From positions 1 through 64,000 of the forward strand of contig CAZKTO010000007.1 in assembly GCA_964555685.1 (NCBI GenBank): DNA of 64,000 nucleotides. The letters run 5' to 3'. Shown here piece by piece: positions 15,497 through 23,719 of the stretch. The notes below the pieces were generated by a model. That model saw only the letters and a program-made list of their open reading frames with translations. It was not told where the DNA came from and made no database searches. Both the position numbers and the translations under genes were made by a program. The first letter of the stretch is position 1. Each line of letters begins with the position of its first letter. The stretch is from CAZKTO01 sp964555685 (GTDB taxonomy: Bacteria; Chloroflexota; Dehalococcoidia; SHYB01).

Positions 15497-17279
15497 CTAC
15501 AACCGTCCCTCCGCCTGGAGCCGCTCGGTCACCAGACGCGTCAGGTCCGCCTTCTGCACCTTGCCCCCCGCCGATTTGGGGATCTCCCGCACCACCTCGA
15601 CCCGCTCGGGCAGGTCCATGACCGTCATCTTCTGCGATTGCAGAAACGCCTGCGCCTCCTCGATCGTCAGCGTCGCCCGCGGGTCGCGCAAGACCACGAA
15701 GGCGCACGCCTTCTCCCCCATCACCCGGTCCGGCATGGCGGCCACGGCCACCTCCGCGACGCTCGGGTGCGTGCCGAGCCGCTCCTCGATGAGGCGCGGG
15801 CTGATGTTGTGCCCGCCACGCAGGATCATCTCCTTGTTGCGGCCCACGATGCGCAGGTAGCCCTCCTCGTCGATGACCCCCAGGTCGCCGCTCAGGTACC
15901 ATCCACCCTCGCGGAAGGTCTCGGCGGTGCGCTCCGGATCGTTCAGATAGCCCCAGCTCTTGCTGGCCCCGCGCCACGTTACCTCGCCGGGCTCGCCCCT
16001 CGGCACGTCGCGGAAGCCATCGTCCACCGTGCGCATCTCCTGGCCTGGGAGCGCCCGCCCCACGGTGCGCAGCCGCCGCTCCTGCGGATCGTGGATGCTG
16101 GTCATGGACGGCACGCCGCCATCGGTGGAGCCGTAGGAGACCTGCGTCCGGCAGCCCATCAGGGCCTCGACGGCCTGGCCCGCCTCGTAGGGCAGGGGCG
16201 CGCCGGCGTTGTTGAACCGCGTGAAGGCCTCGAAGCGCCCCGTCCGGATCTGGGGCGAATCGACCATCTTGACGATCTGCGCGGGCACCGCCGTGGCGAA
16301 GGTCGCCCGCTCCCGCTCGATGAGCTCCAGCGCCTCCTCCGCGTCGAACCGCTCCATCATCACGGACGTGGCCCCGATGAGCAGCGGCGCGAGCACGGGG
16401 AAGACGTATCCCGTCGATCCCATGGACGCGGGGGCGAGCTGCACGCCGATGTCGCTCTCGGCGAGCTCGATGCGCTGGCGATACTGGTGCAGCAGGAAGG
16501 CGATGAGGTTGTTGGCCGACCAGAGGCTGGCCTTGGGCAGAGCCGTGGTGCCCGAGCTCACCATGATCAGCGCAGGCGCGTCGGCGTCGGTCGTGGCCGG
16601 CGGGGCGGGCAGGTCTTTGGCGCCGGCCGGCCCCGACGTGTCGGGGTGGGCCAGCCCGTCCAGGGCGAGGGCGCCCGGCGCCGCCGTCTCGCCCAGGACC
16701 ACCAGCGTCCCGCGCGGGGACTCCACATCCACCGTGACGTCACCCGGACGCCAGACCGGAGTCAGCGTGACCTCGGGAAGCTTGCTCGCCGTTGCCCCNN
16801 NNNNNNNNCTCGCCCAGGACCACCAGCGTCTTGAGCGTGGCCGTCTGGCGCCGGATGGCCCGTGCCATCTCCAGATAGTCGAAGCCTCGGTACTCGCGCG
16901 GGAAGATGAACAGCTTGGCCCTGGAGAGGCGCAGCAGGTGCCCCACCTCCATCTCGCGCCAGGCCTCGTGCAGCGGCAGCAGCAGCGCGCCGATCCGGTC
17001 CAGGGCGAAGTGGACCAAGGGCAGCTCCGGCCGGCTGGAGCACTGGAGCGCCACGATGTCGCCCCGGCTGACCCCGAGCCCGGCCAAGGCCAGGGAGAGC
17101 CGGTCCACCATGCCGATGAGGTCGCCGTAGGCGATGCGCCGCTCGCCGTGGACGAGGGCCGTCTTGCGGGGGAGGCGCCGGGCGTTCTCGCGCAGGTAGT
17201 CGTAGAGGGAGCGGTCCCCCCACAGGCCCATCTTCCGGAAGCGGGCCCTGTCCTGGTCCGTCGCGAAGCAGCCGTCCAT
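15497..17279 (-). CDS. AMP-dependent acyl-CoA synthetase/ligase, broken by an assembly gap
   Basis: ANL-superfamily ligase expected to activate a carboxylic acid with ATP and CoA. The N-terminal part (17279-16809) has LYDYLRENARRLPRKTALVHGE. The C-terminal part (from 16798) has the P-loop SSGTTALPKA, YGSTDGG, YLSGDLGVIDEEGYLRIVGR and the catalytic Lys in SAGGKVQKADL. The ten N at 16799-16808 shift the frame. The words TLVVLGE occur at the end of the N-terminal part and again about 85 bp past the gap, so the segment between them is probably misjoined and the gene is likely intact in the organism. A palindrome at 16631 encodes HPDTSGP in a linker. Confidence 0.88.
16631..16646. repeat. In-frame CCCCGACGTGTCGGGG palindrome in the AMP-ligase gene
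   Basis: It encodes part of HPDTSGPAG, in the variable linker before the ATP-binding SSGTT loop, without breaking the frame. Confidence 0.75.
16799..16808. other. Assembly gap (10 N)
   Basis: Ten N inside the AMP-ligase gene. CTCGCCCAGGACCACCAGCG is present on both sides (ends about 16,690 and 16,809), suggesting a contig join with an unresolved overlap. Confidence 0.95.
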
Positions 17280-17292
17280 CCGGGCCTCCGCG

Positions 17293-17308
17293 CCCCGACT
17301 TGTCGGGG
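17293..17308. repeat. CCCCGACTTGTCGGGG palindrome
   Basis: Intergenic copy between the NIPSNAP-like gene stop and the AMP-ligase start on the (-) strand. The centre TT matches the copy at 6185. Confidence 0.8.
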
Positions 17309-17309
17309 C

Positions 17310-17624
17310 CTACTGCATCGGCGAGTAGGGGAGCGGCCGGACGATGCGCAGCGTGTGATGGCTGATCATGGGCCGGAGCTGCCGGTCCAGGCGCCGCAGC
17401 GTCTCGTCCTGGGCCTGCCGCTGCCGCATCTCGAACAGGGCCGCCGGCGTCTCGAAGGTCCACAGGTCCACCACCTGGTTGCGTGGCCCGATCTCCGTCT
17501 CCCACGCACCGGCCAGCCGCCGCCCCAGCGCTTTCAGCCGGTCCAGGTACGGCCCCCCGAAGAGCTCCTGGAACTCCGGCATCTTGCCGGGCGCCACCTC
17601 GATGTCCGCCAGCAGGTAGATCAT
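17310..17624 (-). CDS. NIPSNAP-like small protein
   Basis: A 104-residue dimeric alpha/beta-barrel-type protein. MIYLLADIEVAPGKMPEF, the central VVDLWTFETPAALFEMRQ and the tail LRIVRPLPYSP resemble NIPSNAP domains, whose biochemical role is unclear. ATG 17624 follows AAAGGAAG; an in-frame upstream extension would run into the transposon end. It lies 30 bp upstream of the AMP-ligase gene and was probably downstream of the enoyl-CoA hydratase genes before the transposon separated them. Confidence 0.75.
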   Translation of the reverse strand: MIYLLADIEVAPGKMPEFQELFGGPYLDRLKALGRRLAGAWETEIGPRNQVVDLWTFETPAALFEMRQRQAQDETLRRLDRQLRPMISHHTLRIVRPLPYSPMQ

Positions 17625-17719
17625 GGGCGCTTCCTTTGTGCGAGAGTCTGTCGCGGGGCTCCTACGCCAGGGGCCCTCATCCTCCGCCCTCGTCGGGAGG
17701 CCCGCCCCCTCTCCTAGCA

Positions 17720-17740
17720 GGGGCTTTGCTCCAAAAGTGC
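17720..17740. repeat. Transposon left terminal inverted repeat
   Basis: Exact complement of 21935-21955. The TAGCA target duplication lies at 17715-17719. Confidence 0.88.
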
Positions 17741-17784
17741 CGCCTGTTCCAAAAGTCGGAGGGCTGTTCCAAAAGCCCAGTGAG

Positions 17785-18606
17785 TCAACGGTCATAGTTG
17801 TGAGGGTCGCTTCGGCCACCACCAGCCCAATTGATAGGGAGCCGTACTGGTGGGTCTTTCAGACCCACCTTAGCACTCAAGGCTGAACTGGGGCCAAGAT
17901 TGGATACGGTTTCCAGCACCGCAACCTGCAACTGATTCATCTGCTTCGACGCCTCTCCGAACACCTTCCGATCTTGTGGAATGAAGATTGGCACCATCGC
18001 AAGATCGTCTTTTCGTATCGTTGGGGTCGTGCCTCCTGCGATGGTTTTTCGGATGAGGGCCTGGCCTACTGTTGAGTTCAGGAAGGCGCAGATGTAAGGC
18101 CCCACATCTATCCATTGCAAGTGAAGGCGAACTCGATAGACATGTTCTCCCCATACGAAGGTTGGCACCTTTTCCAATAGAGCAGTTGTCACTATAGCTG
18201 CCGTACCCGGCTCGCCATCTTTCGTGATAAATAGATCACCGAGCCGAACCCCATCTTCTATTGCATCGGCGTACTTCGAGAAGCGGGGAAAGATGCAATT
18301 TGGCCTAAGGTTTGCCCCTTCAATCAGAGGGGCGAGTCCATCCGGGGACGGTGGGACTCCTGGGGTTGGTACCTTCGCCCAGATGTCTCCAAGTGGCATG
18401 ACTTCGCCAAGCCCATCATGTTCTAGAGCACGGATTTGTTTTTCCGCCAGATATGCCGCCGGTGAGAAGAAATTGTTATCGAGTCGATAGCCATCCCCGT
18501 GTGACAACCAAATGGGCAGAAACGACTCCAGTATCTCAATCTTACTTGGCACCAATTCGCTCTTTGATGTTGTTCCAGTGAGTGAGGACTGTTTTGAGAT
18601 CGACAT
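17785..18606 (-). CDS. Restriction-modification specificity (S) subunit, single-TRD size
   Basis: A 273-residue protein resembling half of a type I S subunit: one target-recognition-like region (PLGDIWAKVPTPGVPP, YADAIEDGVRLGDLFITKDG, VYRVRLHLQWIDVGPYICAFLNS) followed by a conserved helical segment near GGTTPTIRKDDLAMVPIFIP. S subunits usually have two such units, so it may dimerise. ATG 18606 overlaps the methyltransferase gene by 65 bp but has its own AAAGGA; a GTG at 18552 is an alternative. It is expected to set the sequence specificity of the partner methyltransferase. GC is low relative to flanking genes. Confidence 0.82.
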   Translation of the reverse strand: MSISKQSSLTGTTSKSELVPSKIEILESFLPIWLSHGDGYRLDNNFFSPAAYLAEKQIRALEHDGLGEVMPLGDIWAKVPTPGVPPSPDGLAPLIEGANLRPNCIFPRFSKYADAIEDGVRLGDLFITKDGEPGTAAIVTTALLEKVPTFVWGEHVYRVRLHLQWIDVGPYICAFLNSTVGQALIRKTIAGGTTPTIRKDDLAMVPIFIPQDRKVFGEASKQMNQLQVAVLETVSNLGPSSALSAKVGLKDPPVRLPINWAGGGRSDPHNYDR

Positions 18607-20371
18607 CGGAGTCCTTTCTATACCTACTGTAACCAGCGACGAGACCCATACGGCTCACCTCTGCTCGAAATATTGGACCTTGCACCTCAGATGGATGCTT
18701 TCGTCGAAGAACAATGAAGCAAGGGATAGTGTTTGAGCCATACGGCATAAAGGTGCCCTTCGGTAGACCAACAATTGCCTCGATAACGCATTCCCTCTGC
18801 ATAATCTTGCGGATAATTGTTTCTTCCTTCCCCACATTGCTCAACAACCCATTGTCAATGACGATCCCCATGCGTCCGCCTTTATGACGTATCGATGGGA
18901 CTCGGAGCATCTTGATACACATCTCTACGAACATTATTTTGGGCTGGATACTAAGCTGTTTAGCGCCAGAACGTGCGCACTCAAACAGATCGACTTTGTG
19001 CTTGTTCCATTCGTCGCATACGCGGGTGACATACTCCGGAGACAGTTTATTTGCGCCCGTAGACCCAAATGGTGGGTTGGTCAAGATCACCTCAAACCCA
19101 TTACTTTCAGGTGATTGCAGGGCTTTGATCACATAGTCCGGCGTTTTCGACGGATCAAGGCTGTCAGAACGACGGATGTTCTCGTGCGAATCACCGTGTA
19201 GCCATAGATTGACCTCGCATAACTTTGCAATGTCGGCATAGATATCTACCCCATGAAAATGATTCGCCGCTCGCTTGATGCTCTTGCTGTCCGATAGGTG
19301 ATGCCTGTTGATTATCATCTGGAGCGTCGCGATCAAAAACCCGCCGGTGCCACAGGCAGGGTCTAGCACGCGGTCTTCCAGTCCTGGGTTTACCATCTGA
19401 ACCATAGTGTCAATCATGGGGCGGGGTGTGAAGTATTGGCCCAACTCCCGTCCAGTCATGGTGTTCGCTAAGAACTTCTCATATACGGCACCTAATACGT
19501 CCATCTGCCGGGACCAAAGTCGATACTTGTCCAAGTAGATCACGATCTCTTCCGTCACCTCATCATCAAGGTCTATGGTCTCCCCAGGAGGGAAAATGCC
19601 AGCCTCGGATTGCACGCGCTTGAAGAGTTGGTCAACGTAGACTTTTACTGAAGCGCCACGTTCTTTCATGTCCTCAATATTCTCTTTCGTGAGGAATAGG
19701 CGATCCTGTTTACCCTCCGCGAAGCGACGTTCATCCAAAATTCGAGCCACTAGCAGTTTAGAGAACTCGTACAGACGATCTGGAACGGCTAATCCCTTCC
19801 GGGTCCTGATGATTTCGTGGCAATGACGTGCTACGTTCTCCACTACCTGTTCATCGATGTTCTCCAAGACGCGTCCGGCATAGACTAGATCAGGTTCTTG
19901 GTAGTCAGGTGGTTCCGCTGTCAGGAGCTTCTGGAGTTGCGCCTTGGTTGGGATGGCCTTATGGAGTTTCCACTCAACCACACCCCTAGTTGGCTCTATG
20001 ATGATGACATCCAAGCCATCAAGCAGGATGCCTCGAATAGCACCGGCGAGCCCGCAGTAACCGGCAAGTTTCTCAACCCACTTGTCAAGGGTTTCGCCAA
20101 CTGCTTTCGTGTCAGCGATGATACCGAACAACGGAGGCTTGCCAGATTGATAGCGGTAAACACCAAAATCCGGTGCCCTGAAGTTGGCCCCGAGGATGCT
20201 GTGACGGAGCGTGGGTTTTCGCGTCACGTCCAAAATCGGGTCATAGCCTAACTTTTGCAATAACGGGACAAGAATTTTCTCACCTGGATTATCCTCGTGT
20301 CCGAGCAAGGCTTCCAGCGGAGGAAAGCTCAGCCCCGCTGCTTTATAAAGAGCGTCGGCGCGGACTGCCAT
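18542..20371 (-). CDS. Fused nuclease-like domain and N6-adenine DNA methyltransferase
   Basis: A 609-residue protein. The N-terminal 150 residues look like an HsdR-N-type domain with a PD-(D/E)xK pattern: P67-D68 in RAPDFG and D87-T-K89 in IIADTKA. Residues 285-550 form an HsdM-type methyltransferase, with motif I DPACGTGGF (337-345) and motif IV NPPF (432-435). ATG 20371 follows AGAGGG; an upstream extension would cross the zinc-ribbon gene. There is no separate HsdR gene, so this may be a type IIG-like enzyme that cuts and methylates, with the S subunit encoded next to it. Lack of the translocase motor argues against a classic type I system. Confidence 0.85.
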   Translation of the reverse strand: MAVRADALYKAAGLSFPPLEALLGHEDNPGEKILVPLLQKLGYDPILDVTRKPTLRHSILGANFRAPDFGVYRYQSGKPPLFGIIADTKAVGETLDKWVEKLAGYCGLAGAIRGILLDGLDVIIIEPTRGVVEWKLHKAIPTKAQLQKLLTAEPPDYQEPDLVYAGRVLENIDEQVVENVARHCHEIIRTRKGLAVPDRLYEFSKLLVARILDERRFAEGKQDRLFLTKENIEDMKERGASVKVYVDQLFKRVQSEAGIFPPGETIDLDDEVTEEIVIYLDKYRLWSRQMDVLGAVYEKFLANTMTGRELGQYFTPRPMIDTMVQMVNPGLEDRVLDPACGTGGFLIATLQMIINRHHLSDSKSIKRAANHFHGVDIYADIAKLCEVNLWLHGDSHENIRRSDSLDPSKTPDYVIKALQSPESNGFEVILTNPPFGSTGANKLSPEYVTRVCDEWNKHKVDLFECARSGAKQLSIQPKIMFVEMCIKMLRVPSIRHKGGRMGIVIDNGLLSNVGKEETIIRKIMQRECVIEAIVGLPKGTFMPYGSNTIPCFIVLRRKHPSEVQGPIFRAEVSRMGLVAGYSRYRKDSDVDLKTVLTHWNNIKERIGAK

Positions 20372-20412
20372 TTGTCCCTCTTCCGAGGTTCCTTTGCTAT
20401 GCCCGGATGAAG

Positions 20413-20586
20413 TCACGCTACGGTCTTCCGTCGAAACTTGTAGGGCTTGTCCCAATTTGCGCTCTTGCATTTGGGGCAAACGCGTGGCCGCTCCCCCGGC
20501 CTGCGCGGAAACCATTCGTGACCGCAGCGGCACTCATACGGCTGTGGGTCTTTCGGCTGCGCCACACTCTCTGTGTTCTTGGCCAA
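20413..20586 (-). CDS. 57-residue zinc-ribbon protein, first gene of the R-M operon
   Basis: A short frame starting at TTG 20586, 8 bases after AGGAGA. The product has CRCGHEWFPRRPGERPRVCP and then KCKSANW, a compact C-x-C...C-x-x-C zinc ribbon with a Lys/Arg-rich tail. It ends 41 bp before the methyltransferase ATG, and a good promoter (TTGACT-N17-TATACT) lies just upstream on the same strand. Similar tiny ribbon proteins occur in prokaryotic genomes without known function. A regulatory or nucleic-acid-binding role in the R-M cassette is inference. Confidence 0.75.
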   Translation of the reverse strand: MAKNTESVAQPKDPQPYECRCGHEWFPRRPGERPRVCPKCKSANWDKPYKFRRKTVA

Positions 20587-20616
20587 GGTGTCAATCTCCT
20601 GAGAGTAGATACCTCC

Positions 20617-20663
20617 AGTATATACCCAGGGTATTGACCAGTCAAGGCCGTATAGTATATACT
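20617..20663. promoter_or_regulatory. Mirror-image divergent promoters of the transposon
   Basis: Plus strand: TTGACC (20634-20639), 18 bases, TATACT (20658-20663), towards the transposase. Minus strand: TTGACT (20645-20640), 17 bases, TATACT (20622-20617), towards the R-M operon. The two -35 boxes abut as TTGACCAGTCAA, and AGTATATAC (20617-20625) mirrors GTATATACT (20655-20663). ATACCCAGGGTAT at 20622-20634 is a further palindrome. A single regulator bound at the centre could control both directions. Confidence 0.7.
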
Positions 20664-20693
20664 ACGAGTAGATAACTTACAGAGGTGAGTCAA

Positions 20694-21935
20694 ATGGATG
20701 CACGGCAAGAACGCGGATTGGTTATTGCAAACCAAGCGAAGATCATCAAGACGCCGGTAGGTTGGAAGGTGCCTTCGCAGTCCGGCACCGGCTCCTACGT
20801 GGTCAACTTGAACGGCGAGCCATTCTGCACCTGCCCGGACTTCGAGGCCCGCCGTCAGCCTTGCAAGCACATCTACGCAGTTGAGTTCACCCTGAAACGT
20901 GAAGAGCGGCCAGACGGCACAACGGTAGTCACCAAGACGATGCGCGTGACCTACGGGCAGGATTGGACGGCCTACAACGACGCGCAGACCCATGAGGCAG
21001 AACAGTTTGCCCATTTGCTCCGCGACCTTTGCGACACCATCCCGCAGCCGCCGCAGTCCTTCGGTCGCCCGCGTCTGCCCCTGTCCGATGTTGTGTTCGG
21101 CATAGCGACCAAGGTCTACAGCACTATGTCCGGGCGGCGCGTCATGAGCGACCTGCGCGATGCCGAGGTCAAGGGTTTCATGGACAAGGCCCCGTCGTTC
21201 ACCAGCGGCTTCCGGTATCTGGAAAACGCCGAGTTGACGCCGCTCCTGAAATCCCTGATCGAACAGAGCGCCATGCCGTTGAAGTCCGTCGAAACCGACT
21301 TCGCCGTAGACTCCTCCGGTTTCTCTACTTCGGTCTACGACCGCTGGTTTGACCATAAGTGTGGCAAGGTCCGCAGCGAGAATAGATGGGTCAAGTGCCA
21401 TCTGATGTGCGGTGTCAAGACCCACATCGTTACGAGTGTGGAAGTGACCCCAACTGAGACGGCGGACGCCCCTCAGTTCGCGCCCTTGGTGGCGGCGACG
21501 GCCCGCAACTTCGACATTCGCGAGGTGTCGGCGGACAAGGCGTATTCCAGCCGCAAGAACCTTCGGGCGGCGCAAGCCATCGAAGCGACGGCCTACATTC
21601 CTTTCAAGGCGCGAACTAATGGCATCGGGAAATCCTTCGACGGGCTGTGGAACCACATGTGGCACTTCTACAACTTCAACCGCTCCGAGTTCCTGGCCCA
21701 CTACCACAAGAGGTCGAACGTAGAGACGGCCTACAGCATGATAAAGGCCAAGTTCGGCGGCTCCGTCCGCACCAAGACGCCAACCGCGCAAGTCAACGAA
21801 GTGCTCTTGAAGGTGTTGTGTCATAATATCTGCGTCCTCATTCAGTCGATCTTTGAGTTGGGCATTGAGGCGCAGATGGGGTTGCCGACTTTTGGAACGG
21901 AATCGCCCCGTGTTCCAAAGGTGGCCTGGCAGTAG
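20694..21935 (+). CDS. DDE transposase with N-terminal SWIM zinc finger
   Basis: A 413-residue transposase. C45-T-C47 with C57-K-H59 forms a SWIM-type CxC...CxH finger that may bind DNA ends. The DDE triad fits D206 (AVDSSGF), D281 (SADKAY) and E344. Y337, R340, E344 and K351 form the Y-(2)-R-(3)-E-(6)-K signature of IS4-type transposases. ATG 20694 follows AGAGGTGA; a GTG at 20685 is also in frame. The last codons lie within the inner inverted repeat and the stop adjoins the right terminal repeat. All catalytic residues are present, so it may be active. Confidence 0.93.
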   Translation: MDARQERGLVIANQAKIIKTPVGWKVPSQSGTGSYVVNLNGEPFCTCPDFEARRQPCKHIYAVEFTLKREERPDGTTVVTKTMRVTYGQDWTAYNDAQTHEAEQFAHLLRDLCDTIPQPPQSFGRPRLPLSDVVFGIATKVYSTMSGRRVMSDLRDAEVKGFMDKAPSFTSGFRYLENAELTPLLKSLIEQSAMPLKSVETDFAVDSSGFSTSVYDRWFDHKCGKVRSENRWVKCHLMCGVKTHIVTSVEVTPTETADAPQFAPLVAATARNFDIREVSADKAYSSRKNLRAAQAIEATAYIPFKARTNGIGKSFDGLWNHMWHFYNFNRSEFLAHYHKRSNVETAYSMIKAKFGGSVRTKTPTAQVNEVLLKVLCHNICVLIQSIFELGIEAQMGLPTFGTESPRVPKVAWQ

Positions 21936-21955
21936 CACTTTTGGAGCAAAGCCCC
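21935..21955. repeat. Transposon right terminal inverted repeat
   Basis: Exact complement of 17720-17740, beginning at the last base of the transposase stop codon. TAGCA follows at 21956-21960. Confidence 0.88.
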
Positions 21956-21990
21956 TAGCAGGAGAGGGGGGGCAAGGGGGAGAGGGCCGG

Positions 21991-22788
21991 TCACACCCCT
22001 TTGAAGCGCGGCTCCCGCTTCTCCTTGAAGGCGTTGTAGCCCTCCCGATGGTCCTGGGACTTCATGCACAGCGCCTGCGAGTAGGCGTCGAAGTCCAGGG
22101 CGGCGTCCAGGCCCATGAGCGGCTGCTGGAGGAGGGCCTGCTTGGTGATCTTGTTGGCAAAGGGCGGGCCCTTGACGAGCTTCTGGGCCAGCGCCGCCGT
22201 CTCGCCGGCCAGCCGGTCGGCCGCCACCACCTTGTTCACGAACCCGATCCGCTCGGCGTGCTGGGCGTCGAAGATCTCGCCCAGGATGAGGAGCTCCGCC
22301 GCTCGCGCCGTCCCCAGCATGCGGGTCAGGAGCCACGTGGCGCCCATGTCGGCCCCCGAGAGCCCCAGCGAGTTGAAGACGAAGCCGAACCGGGCCCCCT
22401 CGACGGCGATCCGGAAGTCGCAGGCCGCCGCCAGCACCGCGCCCGCGCCGATGCACGCCCCGTTCACCGCCGCGATGGTCGGTTTGGCCAGCGTGATGAA
22501 CCCCCGGGTGGCGTTGCAGGAGACGCGGGTGAACCACGCCACCTTCTCCGGCGGCCACTCCAGGTACTGGGTGATGATCTGGTTGATATCCCCGCCCGGG
22601 CAGAAGCCGCGGCCCGTCCCCGTCAGCACCACCACCCGCACCTCCGGGTCCGCGTCCAGGTCCCGCGTCAGCACGCTCAGGTCCTGGTAGGCCTCCAGCG
22701 TCAAGGCGTTCAGCCGCTCGGGGCGGTTCAGCCGGACGGTGGCGACGCCATCCGCCTTGGTCACGACCATATCCCGGTACTCGGTCAT
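21991..22788 (-). CDS. Enoyl-CoA hydratase/isomerase family protein
   Basis: A 265-residue crotonase-fold protein. The oxyanion-hole segments GRGFCPGGDINQ and NGACIGAGAVLAAACDFRIA are present. The usual catalytic Glu in the second segment region is not evident (GLSGADMGATWLL), so the exact reaction, hydration, isomerisation or other, is open. The ATG overlaps the stop of the upstream hydratase gene by 4 bp. Downstream, the transposon begins 30 bp after its stop. Confidence 0.93.
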   Translation of the reverse strand: MTEYRDMVVTKADGVATVRLNRPERLNALTLEAYQDLSVLTRDLDADPEVRVVVLTGTGRGFCPGGDINQIITQYLEWPPEKVAWFTRVSCNATRGFITLAKPTIAAVNGACIGAGAVLAAACDFRIAVEGARFGFVFNSLGLSGADMGATWLLTRMLGTARAAELLILGEIFDAQHAERIGFVNKVVAADRLAGETAALAQKLVKGPPFANKITKQALLQQPLMGLDAALDFDAYSQALCMKSQDHREGYNAFKEKREPRFKGV

Positions 22789-23612
22789 CGCGTCGCTCGC
22801 TGGGCGCGCGGGCGCTGGGTGAAGGCGCGGGCCCCCTGCGCCGAGTCGGCGTTCTGGGCGTTGAACTTGGTGACGAGCAGCTGCTCGCGCTGGAGCGCCA
22901 GCTCCCGCGGCGACTCGAGGCTCACGGTGACGGCCGACTTGATGGCGGCGAGCAGCGCCCGGCTCCGCTTCCGCAGCGGCGCCACCAGCTCCTCCACCGT
23001 CTGCTCGATGGCGTCCCGGGGGACGGCCTTGAGCACCAGGCCCATAGCCTCGGCCTCCCTGCCGCTCACGCGGCGGCCGGTGTAGATGAGATCGAGAGCG
23101 CGCTGGAGGCCGATGCGCCGCGGCAGGCGCACCGTCGAGCCCCCGCCCGGCAGGATCCCGTAGTTCGAGTGCTGGTCGCCTATGATGGCGTCCTCGCTGG
23201 CGATGGCCAGGTCGCAGCAGAGCATGAGCTCCAGGCCGCCCGCCAGGGCGTAGCCCGTGACGATGGCGACGGTCGGCACCGGCAGCGCCTCGACCTTGGC
23301 GAAGAGCGCCTTGATGCTATCGAGGAAGAGCAGGTGCCCGCCCAGGTCCTCGAACAGGCGCTGCTCCTCGATGAACTTCACGTCGCCTCCCGCGGAGAAG
23401 GCGCGGCCCGTCCCCCGGAAGACCACCGCCCGCACGCTCTCGTCGGCCGAGGCGCGGTCCACGGCGCCGGAGAGCTCCCGCACCAGGTCCGGGTTGAAGG
23501 CGTTCATCGCCTTCGGACGGTTGAGAGTGATGGAGGCCACGCCGTCCCGGACCTCGTAGAGCACCGTCGCGTCCTTCAGAGATGCGTCGCCGCAGCTATC
23601 GACGGGTTTCAC
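22785..23612 (-). CDS. Enoyl-CoA hydratase/isomerase family protein
   Basis: A 275-residue crotonase-fold enzyme with GRAFSAGGDVKF and GYALAGGLELMLCCDLAIA; the Glu of GGLEL is in the first catalytic position. GTG 23612 is preferred because CAGGAG lies 8 bases upstream and family similarity begins shortly after; a start further upstream at 23675 is possible. It is translationally coupled to the following hydratase gene and lies 107 bp downstream of the SDR gene, with a hairpin between. It is expected to act on an unsaturated acyl-CoA. Confidence 0.92.
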   Translation of the reverse strand: MKPVDSCGDASLKDATVLYEVRDGVASITLNRPKAMNAFNPDLVRELSGAVDRASADESVRAVVFRGTGRAFSAGGDVKFIEEQRLFEDLGGHLLFLDSIKALFAKVEALPVPTVAIVTGYALAGGLELMLCCDLAIASEDAIIGDQHSNYGILPGGGSTVRLPRRIGLQRALDLIYTGRRVSGREAEAMGLVLKAVPRDAIEQTVEELVAPLRKRSRALLAAIKSAVTVSLESPRELALQREQLLVTKFNAQNADSAQGARAFTQRPRAQRATR

Positions 23613-23677
23613 TGCTTGGCTCCTGAGATTTGTGGGTGGGCGGGTGGAACACAAGCATTGTTTATCGGAAAGCATGC

Positions 23678-23703
23678 AGCCCCTTCCTTGTAAGGAAGGG
23701 GCT
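23678..23703. repeat. AGCCCCTTCC hairpin
   Basis: Twelve-base arms 23678-23689 and 23692-23703 around GT, flanked by GCATGC on both sides. It lies between the hydratase and SDR genes and belongs to the REP-like hairpin family. Confidence 0.7.
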
Positions 23704-23719
23704 GGGGGTTAGGGCATGC

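Larger units (their letters stand above)
17720..21955. mobile_element. 4.2-kb transposon carrying a restriction-modification module
   Basis: The ends are a perfect 21-bp inverted repeat (17720-17740 and 21935-21955; GGGCTTTGCTCCAAAAGTGC plus one G). A second 14-bp inverted repeat lies inside (GTTCCAAAAGTCGG at 17746-17759, complement at 21885-21898). The flanks repeat TAGCA (CTAGCAG if the outer G is not counted), giving a 5-7 bp target duplication. Removing the element restores a hairpin, CCCCCTCTCC-TAGCA-GGAGAGGGGG, like others in the window. Inside are a DDE transposase, a zinc-ribbon protein, a nuclease-methyltransferase and a specificity subunit. Base composition is visibly lower in GC than both flanks, so transfer is likely. 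Confidence 0.88.
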
